Source: Caenorhabditis remanei
Lineage: Eukaryota > Nematoda > Chromadorea > Rhabditida > Rhabditidae
Assembly: GCF_010183535.1 (NCBI RefSeq)
Contig: NC_071331.1
Location: forward strand, 6,758,001-6,822,000
Direction: 5' to 3'
Length of the DNA: 64,000 nt
Shown: one piece after another, positions 38,449 through 51,142 of the stretch
Numbering within the stretch: position 1 is the first letter of the stretch
Layout: the number at the start of each line of letters is the position of its first letter
Program-made: the position numbers and the translations under genes
Notes under the pieces: model-generated
The model's database searches: none
Told to the model about the DNA's origin: nothing
What the model saw: only the letters and a program-made list of their open reading frames with translations

Positions 38449-38982
38449 AGGGAAAAATCTGGAAACACCGGAGTGTTTCATTCGGGTCAATGAGAAAATA
38501 GTCAAATGAAACTGTTAAATATATTTGACTTAAACCTAAAATCGTTTAAATTTCAAGCTTAAAAACAAGAAAAAAAGACACTAGTTGAGCTAAGTGCATT
38601 TTCTGATTTTCTGAAATATCACAAAACTGAAAAAAAATTAGCCATCGAAAATGTCTATAACTGTTAATCTAGCAATCTACTTTGGTCCCTCAGTACACTG
38701 ACGATAAAGAATTTTTGTGCTAAAATTTACTTTCACGAAACAGAAACAGTTTCAAAAACTTTAAGATTTCAACTTTGTTTGCAGTTTCGAGGCGTCTCAA
38801 TACCCCGTTTTCCGCATGATCATGTTTAGAAAAAAGTTCATTACGCAAAAAAGAAAAACATAAGCAAGAATCAAAGAGAAAGAGTTACACGTAAAAACCG
38901 GCTGGAAAGTAGAAAAGAATGTAACGAATTATGCCACCGGAAAAGTGAAAGAGCACACAAAAAAGAAATACAGTAAGCCTAT
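38449..38982. other. 3' flank of NHR copy 1
   Basis: No gene. The last 150 bp (ATTACGCAAAAAAGAAAAAC; TATGCCACCGGAAAAGTGAA) are conserved downstream of all four NHR copies (44760-44906, 52940-53085, 58670-58815) and mark the repeat-unit boundary. Confidence 0.6.
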
Positions 38983-41900
38983 TCAAGACGCGTATTGATT
39001 CTGAAAATTGTTATGATGATGTGGATAATTTTGTGGGTTTTGGTTGTAGAAATATGGTTGAGGTGGGGGAATGTCTTGAGAATATGGGTAAGTTTGATCT
39101 ACATTTTGAGCGGGAAAATTGTAATATTGGGGTTGTTGATAGAGTTGAGGATAGTTGATATTTGGAGTATAACCAGCGTTAAGAGGTGGATAACCGGGTG
39201 GAGGGGGGAAGTTATAAAATGTTGACGGATTCTGATTGGAACACGATGGTTGCTGATCGTAGACTGGTCTCGCAGCGACCGGTGGTACTGTAGGTACTGT
39301 AGGAGGATGAGCAACTCCATTACTGCTCACACCATTCTGTATCGTAGATGCATCATAATTCAGGCCCATCAGATGATTCTCGGCGTGATTGTTCTGAAAA
39401 AATGGGGAATTTCGAGATAAGATGAAATGATACAAGTACCATTGGTGCAGTGCTGGTGGGATGGTATTCATCTGGGGAGGAGAGGGAAATAGAGGAGGAC
39501 GGTGCCTGGAAACGAGCAAACAGATGGAGGGGTTAACATGGGGGAAGAGAGGGGAGAGGGGACGGAGTTGGATAGGGTGTCATGAATAGTACTTTCAGCA
39601 AAAAATTTTGTGTTCTTAAAGCTGCGATTTTTTCTAAAACACGGTAACTAACAAAATAAATAATTTCCGTGTTTATACATGTTTAAAAACGGTAAATCGG
39701 TGAATCTACATTGACAAAAAATATGAAGGTAACAAGAAACTGGTGGCACCGTAACTCTTTCAGATTTATCAAAACTGTGAAACAGAATACAAAACTGACT
39801 TTGAGAACAAAGTGAATAGACTTTAGTTTTCAAGCAAATTTTCTTATTGATAAAGATTGTCACAGAATGGATTGTCCGAAAAGTTATAGCTCTACGGTGT
39901 TATTTAACGTTTCAAGAGATCCACATAAGTCGACAAACGTGTTTTAATGAATTCATGGAGAATAATTGTCAATTTAAGTGGTCAGCTCAAAAACGTGCTC
40001 GAAGTAGAAAGAGCACGGCGTATAGATATGGAAAACTGGTTTGATGAGAGGCCAGCTGGGTAATCCTCCAAAAAACGAGCACACAATCTGCTGTCAAGTT
40101 AACTATTTGAATTTATTATTCACGTGAATAATTATATTCCAGTATCGCTAAAAAGTTTCATTACAAATTTCTCCAACGTTCTGTATAATTTATTAGGTAA
40201 GTATCACTCTGAAAACATGTCTAGGTTAAAATCGGGTAATCCTTAACATATTCTCTAAGATTTTTATTTCCAGCTGGAAACGTTCAAAAACTAATATGTT
40301 CTGTTGGCATTGTATGTTTCAAATTCTCTATAAGTTTCAGAACTATCTGCATTATTTAATGGATAAGTTGATGGTGGGCACCAGTTTCATCAACCTTATA
40401 GATTTGTCTGAAACTATGCTATTCTATCGGGGTGGGTAGCACATGCAACAAAACACCAAAGAACAAATATGTGCCCAGAAGTAAAACTCACTCTCAAATC
40501 ATCCAACATTTCCGTAATATAGAAATTATTCGGTGGTTGTAGAAGTCGGAAGTTCTGTCGGGCAGGTTCTTCACTCTCCTCGTCTATAGTTGCTTGCCGT
40601 TTCTGGAATTTCTGATAATCCGATGGGAAAATTTAGACGGGATTACTTATGGACTCCCAAAAATTTAAAGATTGCACACTTCTAATGATAAAACCTTCAA
40701 AATTCCAAAAAAAACCCTTACCAACAAAGCCCTCGGGGGTGGAACTCGATCAGTCTGGGTACTAATTTCCTTCTTCTCAGTCAACGCCTTTTCCAGACTC
40801 AACGCTGCCAACTCATCGACTTCCTTGAAAAATGGTTCAACAGTGAAGCATCCGAACAGATCAGTCAACAAAGGAATTTCACCTTGATTCGAAAATGTTT
40901 GAGCGAATTGGAGATTCTCGCTCATCGCGTTGGCTAGTTCCTGAAAGAAATTTTCTGTTTTAAGAAGTCGTTTCATTTTTTGGGGATTATGATTATAATA
41001 TTTCTTGTACAAATTACTCACCGTAACAGTAGCCAACGACAACAGAATATGCCCATAGCAAACATTCGGTGTGGGGCTTAACCTAACTTCCTTGACAATT
41101 GAAAACAAGCAATCCGCTATTCGATTTCTCAACTCCACTATCTTCTCAAAAAGTGAATCCGACACATCCTTCGCCAGGGGATTCAAACAAATCATTGCAT
41201 TCACACAGACTATTTCCTCTTCTCTCATTCCATACTCCCTGTAAACCGCTACGAGTTCATTGAGCGCCCGTTCGACAAGCCCGTTTCCAAGATGACTGAA
41301 ATAAGGAATTAGTTGGGGGCGTAAGAGTTGAAAGGGCCTTACTAAGTGTCTTCATATAGTTTAGAGATATTTCTCGGTACATATGCAAAATTACAGAGAC
41401 GTCTTGGCAGGCTTCAGCGGTCCTGGCGCAGAAGTTGAAGACCATCAGGGGAGCGAAGGAGGATTTTATGAGTGCTATCTGAAAATGTGGTGTAGATTGT
41501 AGGTCAACTCTTTCAGATTAATTACCTTATCATCCACGGTTAAGTGTCCCAACAATGGCGATAAGCTCTCGACCCAATCAATAGCCGCAATCAATCTCCT
41601 ATACGCAATCGCACACAACTCATCATTTCCAGCCATTCGATATGTTTCATATCTCATTTCCGTTCGTTTTCCCTTCAAACTAATCGGTGTCTCCACAATA
41701 TTCCTCAATTTATCAATCCCTTTTAGTGGATACAACTTCGATGCCTCCTGCTGAGTGTCTCCTTTCATAACTTTTGTCTCAATATTCAACAAAGTCATGA
41801 GTATAGTTCTCATGTCAACTGTCATCTTCTTCATCCATTCCTCAAGTGTTTTTGTGGTCCTGCGACGATCAGTTAGGTCACATGAGGCTACGGTAGTTGT

Positions 41901-43601
41901 GGGTTTACGTGGTTCTGGAGGAGTTATTAAAAATTTTTTAGATTATTCTACCGGTCTACGTGTGGAGAAAGGAAAGTTAAAAATACTCACAAGCAGGATT
42001 CATTCCTTCTCGAAGGCACTTATTGAATAGACAACTCCTGCATTGGATTTTTTCTGAAAAATGGATATATTTAGAAACAATATTAAGCTGTATACATACC
42101 TAGGCTACCAATTTTTCAACATTCTGGAATCATTTTTCTGTTTCCAGAACTTTTTGAATTATAACTGTCTGAATCAAACTAATCGGGTCCATTTTTGTCC
42201 ATCTTTGAAAATTTATTTTTACTAACTGTTAATCGAAATAATTTGAAGGTTCTTAATCACACCAGTTCTAAAATCGCTGGTTCTAAAATGGCTGTTTTCC
42301 AGCCCACTTTGTCCAAATGTCATGTTTCAGCTAGTTTTTATTTTCGTGCTTGAAAAATTAATTTTTGCCACTATTTGTCGTAGCGTTTTTTCCCGCTTCT
42401 AGTGCTTCTTGAATTAGAACCGGTCGGATCGAAATTAATAACGAACAGATGTGTCAACTGTAATTTCAATTCTTCAATTCTTGCTTTTTGTTTTTGACGG
42501 TTCTAAAACGGGTGGCTTTAATTCAAACAGTTATGAAACTGTTCGCAGTTTTTCAGTCCAATTTGTACAAAATTTCTGTTTCAACTAGTTTTTATTTTAG
42601 TGCTTAAAACTGATTAAACATTAGATTAGGTCCCCTCTCGCAAAAACTATTCTACGAGCTTTGAACACGAAGCAATTTCAGAGACACAAGATGCAGAAAC
42701 GCGAAAATAATATGTGGAATGTGTGTTCCAAGACAATTTTTATAGAACGCAATTACTAAAAACCATTTTTGCATTACACAGTTGAAACTTAATCAAAACA
42801 CTACCTTTCAAATAACTCATTTCCTTCATGATTTCTTCAATTCATCAATCACTCAGCTCAATGCAAAAATCCACAAAACTCACGCAAAACACTAACTGTA
42901 CACTCTCCATTCGCCGCACATTCCAACTGATCCGCCTTGAGAAGTGCTCGACGGAAAAATCCTTTACATCCGACACAACTGAGAGCTCCATAGTGTTGGG
43001 CGGCTTTTTCGGCTCCGCAGACCTGAACATTTTACTTTTTTATTCTGCTTTTAAAAGTTTTTAATTTGAACAGACTGGTGTAGTATGGGTTAAAAATGTT
43101 TCTTCATTTCTCCAAAGTTAGTCCACCTCATCAGAAGTCTGATTCAAAACCAAACAACAAATATTTCCCTATTTTCCGTTCTCTTCCCTTTTCATCGGAT
43201 TACCGAATTGAGGGTAGTTTGCATCATCATCGAATCAGTCTACTTCCTTTTTTTTTTGCAAAATCACGTGGACAAATTTGTTCTGTACTTTGACAACAGT
43301 TTCTAGTTTGGGGAATTTCAGATATGTAGCATACTTATTGTTCAAGTTAAAAAAATTGTACTGAGAAAACAAAAAACTTACTCTACAAAGATTCAAGGAG
43401 GCACTTGAACTACTTGTACTTAATGGATTGCTGTCTTCCGTTTCTTCATCGGAATCTGGAAAAAAGTTAATGTTTCAGTATAGTTTTATTAAAAATTCTG
43501 TACAGGAATATATAATTACGAAAAGGAAATTTTATATACTTACCATTCAAAGTGATCACATTATTTTCGACGGTTCTATTTACATTTTGACCAGAAGCCA
43601 T
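38983..43601 (-). pseudogene. Nuclear hormone receptor copy 1 (most complete of four; two frame lesions)
   Basis: Exons: 43544-43601 (ATG, MASGQNVNRTVEN), 43382-43455, 42884-43022 (first zinc finger, P-box CVGCKGFFRR), 41991-42053 (second finger, IQCRSCLFNKCLREGM), 41526 to about 41920, about 41342-41478, 41022-41295, 40722-40940 (end of the ligand-binding domain, LLTDLFGCF), 40492-40602, 39440-39505, 38983-39393 (Tyr/Gln/Asn/Pro-rich tail ending QYAS). All DNA-binding cysteines are present. Two lesions are visible. Exon 5 has lost its usual acceptor, so the next AG would give an immediate TAA. Exon 6 has lost 13 nt near 41400 relative to copies 3 and 4, which shifts the frame into a stop after splicing. 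A donor 40 nt further on (GTACCG) could restore the frame at the cost of about 15 residues. Thus it is a likely pseudogene, or a gene with altered splicing. Confidence 0.7.
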
Positions 43602-44354
43602 CGATTGAAATACTAGTGAATTTTATGATTTGGCACCAGGGGGCCTGGAAAACAGAGTTTGGATAAGATTTCAATCGTAACAGCAGTTTGAAAAAATAGA
43701 AAGTATTGAAAATGGTTTGTGAATACAGTGGAGAAAATAATTCAAATGCTAAAATCTGGTTTTGTAACAGAGATTTTATGACAGAAACAGTTGAAATTAT
43801 GATTACATTTTATCGGAGTTTTTTTTAAAAATTTTATGGTTGTTCAATCTAATATGAAATTAATTTTTGTACATTATTTAAAAAAATTGTTTTTTTTCCA
43901 TAAATAGGCTTTATGAAACAGCAAAATTAAAACGGTTGATATCGATTTCACTGATGCATAATTATGTTCTTAAACTTATCATAACATTGAAGTGGTGAAT
44001 TTTCTAACAAAACTGAAATTCTGGCAGGCTTCAAAAGAGCTAGTTGCTGGACAAAAACTGCTGTATGACTGATTCAGCTATGAAAACTTTCCGGATCAAT
44101 GAGTTTTTGCCCTTTAATGAAAATAAATATGTTTCATGGAACAGTGATCTCCGAAAAATGGAATTAGTGGCTCAACTTCTTTGAGATTGTACCGTTTTCC
44201 ATTTCGATTCACTCATGAAAAACTAATCTTGTAACTCATGCGTAACTAAAAAACGAAACTTATTATAATTTTGAATAGGTCAATTTTATTCAAAAAACTT
44301 AAATTCTGACTACTTCCAAAAGAAACCATCAAAAACTTTCTATACCAGAGAGCT

Positions 44355-44457
44355 TACCGTAAAAACTGTAATATAGGCGCATGCGCCTCTGTTTTTCAAA
44401 CCTCGTTTGCATACGCGCCTCTATTACAGGGGCGCTTCTATTGCAGTTTTTACGGTA
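44355..44457. mobile_element. 103-bp MITE with TACCGTAAAAACTG ends, paralogous empty site known
   Basis: TACCGTAAAAACTG / CAGTTTTTACGGTA inverted ends enclose GGCGCATGCGCC-type sequence. The homologous place in the copy 3/4 spacer (near 57705) reads straight through from AGAGCT to CAAAATAATTGAG without the insert, so it transposed after the units duplicated. It lies upstream of copy 1 and downstream of copy 2. Confidence 0.8.
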
Positions 44458-47400
44458 GCAAAATAATTGAGCTCCTGACTACAATCTGATCGGAGAATTT
44501 TTTTTCGTTAGTGTCAATGAGAAAATAGTTAACTGAAACTGAGAATTATTTCTGAATTGAACCTAAAAACGGTAAAATTTCAAGCTTAAAAACACATTTG
44601 GAACACCATCGGGTCAGACTAATTGAGCACAGTGCATTTTCTGTTTCATTGAGTTTCCGAAATATTACATACTAATAAACACATCCGGCCAAAAATAATG
44701 TTTGATTTATGGGCAGGCCAATCCGACCATGTCTGCTGGAAAATAATTAGATAAAAATTCATTACGCAAGTAAAAGAAAAACATTAGCAAAAATCAAAGA
44801 GAAGATGTTACACGTAAAAATCATCTGGAAAGTGTTGAAAAGAATGGAACGAATTATGCCACCGGAAAAGTGAAAGAGCACACAAAAAGAAATACAATAA
44901 GCCTATTCAAGACGCGTATTGATTCTGAAAATTGTTATGATGATGTGGATAATTTTGAGGGTTTTGGTTGTAGAAATATGGTTGAGGTGGGGGAATGTCT
45001 TGAGAATATGGGTAAGTTTGATCTACATTTTGAGCGGGAAAATTGTAATATTGGGGTTGTTGATAGAGTTGAGGATAGTTGATATTTGGAGTATAACCAG
45101 CGTAAAGAGGTGGATAACCGGGTGGAGGGGGAAGTTATAAAATGTTGACGGATTCTGATTGGAACACGATGGTTGCTGATCGTAGACTGGTCTCGCAGCG
45201 ACTGGTGGTACTGTAGGTACAGTAGGAGGATGAGCAACTCCATTACTGCTCACACCATTCTGTATTGTCGATGCATCATAATTCAGGCCCATCAAATGAT
45301 TCTCGGCGTGATTGTTCTGAAAAAATGGGGAATTTCGAGATAAGATGAAATGATAAAAGTACCATTGGTGCAGTGCTGGTGGGATGGTATTCATCTGGGG
45401 AGGAGAGGGAAATTGAGGAGGAGGGTGCCTGGAAACGAGCAAACAGATGGAGGGGTTAACATGGGGGAAAAGAGGGGAGAGGGGACAGAGTTGGATAGGG
45501 TGTCATGCATAGTACTTTCAGCCGAACAATTTGCTCGTAAGTTTTTGAGTTCTTAGAACTGATAGTGAGATTGAAGAACAATTACTTTAACAGTAAAATA
45601 AAATATATAAGTTACAGGTTTAAACAAGTTCAGAAACGGCAAACCGGCTAATCTACATTGTCAAAAAAGTTAAGCAACAACTAACTGTTGGCACCATAAC
45701 TTTTCCAGGTTTAACAAAACTGTGAAACTGAATACGGAGCAGGAATTGAGAGAAAAGTAAATAAATATAATCTTAAAAAACTTTGTACTGCTCCATGACA
45801 ATATTTAACGTTTCAAGTGAACCACATAAGTCTACAAACGTGTATTACTGAATGGACGCGATCTATTTTGTTGTGCAAAAATTGATACAATAAGGAAACT
45901 TGTGACTGAGTGAGAAAGTCTAACTGCAAGTTAACTGCATATTAATTCGGGAAAAAGAATGGCGAATTTTTTAGCTCCGCAAAACCACAATCTATCTGTT
46001 TAGTCATGTCCTGTGTGAAACGGTAAACCAGTTGATCTGATTCAAATTGAAGAAATTGGTGACACAGTAACTTCTCCAGATTTGAAAAAGTTATGAAACA
46101 GATTTTAAATTGTCCTCCATAAAAATAAAACCAATTCCACAAGTAAACCGCGGTAGCTACAATCGTTTTCGTCCCGGTTTGGTCTGGACCGGACAACACG
46201 AAGGAGGACAAGCCTGTATTGGCTCGTGTGATTTGTTTGCAAGAATGTTTTTGTTCTTTATATGTATATGATGATTTAAAATACCTCCGTTTTGAGTTAT
46301 CAATAAACCTGGTACGATATTTATGAGAAAAAAAACTATTCAAGAAAAACAATCGGCCCGGGTTGGTCTATAAAAGTTGTAAACAAAAAATGGTGATTCA
46401 CATATATTTATCACTTTTAGCTGAATTTATCTGTTTCCAATTCTCCAAAAAGTTTCAAGCTGACTGATAGAGTTTATTGAATTCGTGATTCAGCAAAACA
46501 GTTTTATTCACTCTACAAATTATTTCATCGTTCTGAGTGATTGATGATTGGTAAGCCCATTTAATAAATGTTCACGATGAATCGGATAATCAATGGCATA
46601 CTCTCCAAGATTTTTATTCCCAACTGGAAACGTTTAAAAACTAATAAGTTCTGTTCGAATTGTATGTTTCAAACTCTCTATAAGTAGATAGCGAAAATAA
46701 TTTGCTAATGGCAGTGTTTCATCAACTTTACACATATGTTTGAAGCTTTGACTGATAGTTAATATCTCAATCGCAAAGTATACACGTCTTCTTTTCTGAC
46801 TAACACATGGAACAAAACACCAAAGAAAAAATATGTGCCCAAGAATAAAACTCACTCTCAAATCATCCAACATTTCCGTGATATAGAAATTGTTCGGTGG
46901 TTGTAAAAGTCGGAAATTCTGTCGGGCAGGTTCTTCACTCTCCTCGTCTATTGTTGCTTGCCGTTTCTGCGATTTCAGATAATCTTACGGGAAAATTACT
47001 CTTCGATTTTAAGTTGAAAAAAAAAATTAAAACCACTCACCAGCAAAGCCCTCGGGGGTGGCACCCGATCAGTCTGCGCACTAATTTCCTTCTTTTCAGT
47101 CAACGCCTTTTCCAGACTCAACGCTGCCAACTCATCGACTTCCTTGAAGAATGGTTCAACCGTGAAGCATCCGAACAGATCAGTCAACAGAGGAATTTCA
47201 CCTTGATTCGAAAATGTTTGAGCGAATTGGAGATTCTCGCTCATCGCGTTGGCTAGTTCCTGGAAGAAATGTTCTGTTTCAAGAAGTCGTTTTCTTTTTT
47301 GGGGTTGTGATTATTACAATGGATGTAAAATGGTTGTCGGAATAACCCACCGTAACAGTAGCCAATGACAACAGAATATGCCCATAGCAAACATTCGGTG

Positions 47401-47895
47401 CATACTTGTCACGGGCCGGGCCGGGCCGGGCCGGGCCCGCTAAAAAAATCTTCCGGCCCGGCCCGGCCCGGCCCGTTCGGCCCGTCAAAATATTGAAAAA
47501 AAAATTTTTCGTCGTTTTCCCATTGTTTTTTCGTTTACTACTTTATGGCAAACATATTATTGATTAGAAATTATAAAAAGACAACAAGTGCAAACGGAGA
47601 TTGTCAGAATAAGTTATTTTGTCACTATAAACTTTGAGCTTCTCAAAGTCTCTGTGATTATCAGCCGATGATCAGAATCAGGATCAAGAACTTGCTGGAG
47701 GCTTCTGAAAGTAGTCTAATCGAATCCCCCGACCTTGATTTAGTATAGACCGAAGAAAAAATTTAATTTCCAAGACTTTCAATTCTATTTTTCAAAAATA
47801 ATTTTTTGGTTCCGGGCCCTGAAATTTTCAGCGGGCCCGGCCCGGCCCGGCCCGGGCCGGGCCCAAACGGGCCGGCCCGTGATTTGACAAGTATG
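47401..47895. mobile_element. 495-bp hAT-like MITE inserted in an NHR coding exon
   Basis: CATACTTGTCACGGGCC at the left and GGCCCGTGATTTGACAAGTATG at the right, followed inward by GGGCCGGGCC runs. The perfect 8-bp duplication ATTCGGTG (47393-47400, 47896-47903) lies within the codons for SPTPNVCYGH of copy 2; copies 1 and 3 show the uninterrupted site. Confidence 0.96.
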
Positions 47896-48350
47896 ATTCG
47901 GTGTGGGGCTTAACCTAACTTCCTTGACAATTGAAAACAAGCAATCCGCTATTCGATTTCTCAACTCCACTATTTTCTCAAAAAGTGAATTCGACACATC
48001 CTTCGCCAGTGGATTCAAACAAATCATTGCATTCACACAGACTATTTCCTCTTCTCTCATTCCATACTCCCTGTAAACCGCTACGAGTTCATTGAGCGCC
48101 CGTTCGACAAGCCCGTTCCCAAGATGACTGAAATAAGGAATTAGTTGGAGGAATCTGATGGGAGAAAAGGCCTTACTAAGTGTCTTCATATAGTTTAGAG
48201 ATATTTCTCGGTACATATGCAAAATTACAGAGACGTCTTGGCAGGCTTCAGCGGTCCTGGCGCAGAAGTTGAAGACCATGAGGGGAGCGAAGGAGGATTT
48301 GATGAGCGCTATCTGAAAATTTTGAAAAATGTTTCAAAGCTATTTGATGT

Positions 48351-48865
48351 AATTTAGACTTGTTTTACTGAATCTTGTCAACAAAGTCGAAACAGACCTA
48401 ACTTGCTTAAAACTGAGTTTTATGAGCCGAAAAATATACTAAATTGTAGATCTCAACGACATCTATGTCTGTGACCTACTAAGGACTTCGAGAGTAAAAG
48501 TAAAAATGGCTAGAGTGAACTAAAATTATTGAAAAATTCAGTATGGAAAAGAGTTATATGACACAGTGTGTTTTTGATTTTGGCTTAAATTTCAACTTTC
48601 TATTGCAAAAACTTTATTTTGTTAAAATAAGCCGTATGACTAATTAATGTGCCGCGGACCGTGACAGAGTTTCAAAAACGCAAAAATGATTAAAAAATGA
48701 CCTTTCAAGCTTGGCCCGTGGTCCATTAACTATTAACCTCCTGCCTGTAATAAGTCACAGATATAGATCTCATTGAGATCTACATTTTGGTATATTTTTA
48801 GCTCATTTAGCTTATAAAACTCAGTTTGCAGCGAGTTACGCGTCGGTCCGGTCGACAAGTATTGT
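48351..48865. mobile_element. Palindromic element in an NHR copy 2 intron
   Basis: The arms are imperfect inverted copies: AAACTGAGTTTTATGAGC against GCTTATAAAACTCAGTTT and GTAGATCTCAACGACATCTA against a reversed TAGATCTCATTGAGATCTAC. The same intron in copies 1, 3 and 4 is 70 bp or less, so this is an insertion. The exact ends and target duplication are unsure (possible TTGTTTT flanks). Confidence 0.65.
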
Positions 48866-51142
48866 TTTCAATTAGTTTGATTACCTTATCATCCACCGTC
48901 AAGTGCCCCAACAACGGTGACAAGCTCTCCACCCAATCAATAGCTGCAATCAATCTCCTATACGCAATCGCACACAACTCATCATTTCCAGCCATTCGAT
49001 ATGCTTCATATCTCATTTCCGTTCGTTTTCCCTTTAAACTAATTGGTGTCTCCACAATATCCCTGAATTTATCAATCCCTTTGAGTGGATACAACTTCGA
49101 TGCCTCCTGCTGAGTGTCTCCTTTCATAACTTTTGTTTCAATATTCAACAAAGTCATGAGTATAGTTCTCATCTCAACTGTCATCTTCTTCATCCATTCC
49201 TCACTTGTTTTTGTGGTCTTGCCACGATCGGTTAGGTCACATGAGGCTACGGTAGTTGCGGGTTTACGCGGTTTTGGAGGAGCGTCTCGGTTCGGGCGAA
49301 CAACTGGAATGATGGACGTTTCAAATAGAACTTTTCAAGGTTTCAGAGAGTTTAAAAAAAAACAATGAGATTATTCCACCGTACTGTGTTAGAAAAAAGG
49401 AAGTAAAAAAACTCACAAGCAGGATTCATCCCTTCTCGAAGGCACTGGTTGAATCGACAACTCCTGCATTGGATTTTTTCTGAAAAATTATATATTTGGA
49501 AAAGATAATACGTATACCGATTATACTCATTTTTCCGTTTCCAGAATTTCTTGAATTATGACTGTCTCAATCACAACTAATGATCCACTTTTTTATCGAA
49601 TTATTTCTATTAACTGTGAATTGAAAAAAAAGTTCTATCATATTTTGAAGGTTTTCAGTCAAACCGGTTCTGAAACTGGCGTTTCTAAATCGATCGTTTT
49701 CCAGCTCACTTTGTACAAACTTCCTGTTTCAGCAAGCTTTTCTTCACGTGCTAAAAACGCATAAAACGTTAAAACAAGTCCCTCAAATGTATGAACTGCA
49801 CAAAAACCTTTAAAAATTTTATTTAATACACTTTTATTTAATAAAAAAACGCAACAATATGCATATTTTTCCGTTTCAAGTTGTTCGCAATATTAGAACC
49901 GGTCGGATGGCAATTAATCAACTCTTGACGGTTCTAAAACGGGTGACTCTTACTTAGAAGATTATGAAAGTGTTTCCAGTTTTGCAGTCGACTTTGTACA
50001 AAATTTCTGTTTCAACTAATTTATATTCACGTTTTCGAAACTCATCAAACGTTAATTCAGTGCCTTCTTTCACTTAGTTTTTATTCATTTGTTCGAAACT
50101 GATGGAACATTGTATAGAATCCCGCTTTATGGACACTACATATTGTGCTGTCTGACACCGAGCTGACCACTTTTTCGAAAAAAAAAAACATTCTATCGTT
50201 ATTTTCGTCATAACGAATGACTCTCAATGCCAAAATATACACACCCAACACCAAATCAAAGTTTCTATTGTCGTTTTCGAAAATCTTCGAAAGTTTTTCT
50301 ACTCGCTCCATACGTATTCACGAACACCAATACCTATGATCACAAAGAAATTTTCAGAGACACAAGATGCAGAGACGCGAAAATAATGTGTGGAATGTGT
50401 GTTCCAAAGGAATTTTTATAGAACGCAATTACTAAAAACCATTTTTGCATTACACAGTTGAAATTAAAGCCTTAATCAAAACACTACCTTTCAAATAACT
50501 CATTTCCTTCATGATTTTTTCAGTTCATCAATCACTCATCTCAATGCAAAAATCCACACCCAAATCGAGAAAACTCACGCAAAACACTAACTGTACACTC
50601 TCCATTTGCCGCACATTCCAACTGATCCGCCTTGAGAAGTGCTCGACGGAAAAATCCTTTACATCCGACACAGCTGAGAGCTCCATAGTGGTGGGCGGCT
50701 TTTTCGGCTCCGCAGACCTGAAATTATTATTTATTTAAATGTACATTTTTTCAGTTTTTGAAGTTTTTATTTTGAGCAGTCTGGTGTAGTATGGGTTAAA
50801 CGTTTTTTCTTTATTTCTCCAAAGTTAGGCCATCTCATGAGAAGTCTGATTCAAAACCAAATAAAAAATATTTCTCTATTCTCTGTTCTCTTCTCTTTTC
50901 ATCGGATTACCGAACTGAGGGTAGTTTGCATCATCATCGAATCAGTCAACTTCTTTTTTTTTCAAAATCACGTGGACAAATTTGTTGTGTATTTTGACAA
51001 AATTTTCTAGTTTGGGGAATTTCAGATATGTAGCATACTTTTTGTACAAGATAAAGAAAAATTACCCTACAAAGATTAAACGAGGCACTGGACTACTTGT
51101 ACTTCCGAGATTGCTGTCTTCCGTTTTTCATCGGAATCTGGA

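Larger units (their letters stand above)
44907..51142 (-). pseudogene. Nuclear hormone receptor copy 2 (multiply broken)
   Basis: Recognisable exons: about 51068-51142 (exon 2, one base lost, frame runs to TAA), 50579-50717 (first zinc finger, intact), about 49420-49482 (second finger), about 48890-49305, about 48170-48316 (with the same 13-nt loss as copy 1), 47352-47400 plus 47896-48126 (one exon split by a 495-bp MITE), about 47042-47262, 46856-46968, about 45364-45429, 44907-45317. No equivalent of the start exon was found. In the last exon a G run has 5 instead of 6 bases, so the tail is read out of frame after YNFP and stops at 45023. At least five independent lesions make this a clear pseudogene. 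Confidence 0.88.

Noticed and set aside
38229..38468. Open frames on both strands made of SSVITVMF or NITVMTDE repeats; also a CRISPR-like look
   Set aside because: Pure 24-bp head-to-tail repeat with no unique spacers, in a eukaryotic genome. It is a minisatellite.
38995..39225. Plus-strand open frame (MMMWIILWVLVVEIW) present at all four NHR copies
   Set aside because: Complement of the Tyr/Asn/Pro-rich tail exon; hydrophobic composition follows from the antisense codons.
47785..48279. 164-codon frame joining NHR exons 6 and 7 through the intron, then RPGPGRAGPAEN
   Set aside because: Copies 3 and 4 show a real 49-nt intron here with an intact spliced frame; the read-through depends on the 13-nt deletion, and the Gly/Pro/Arg end is MITE sequence.
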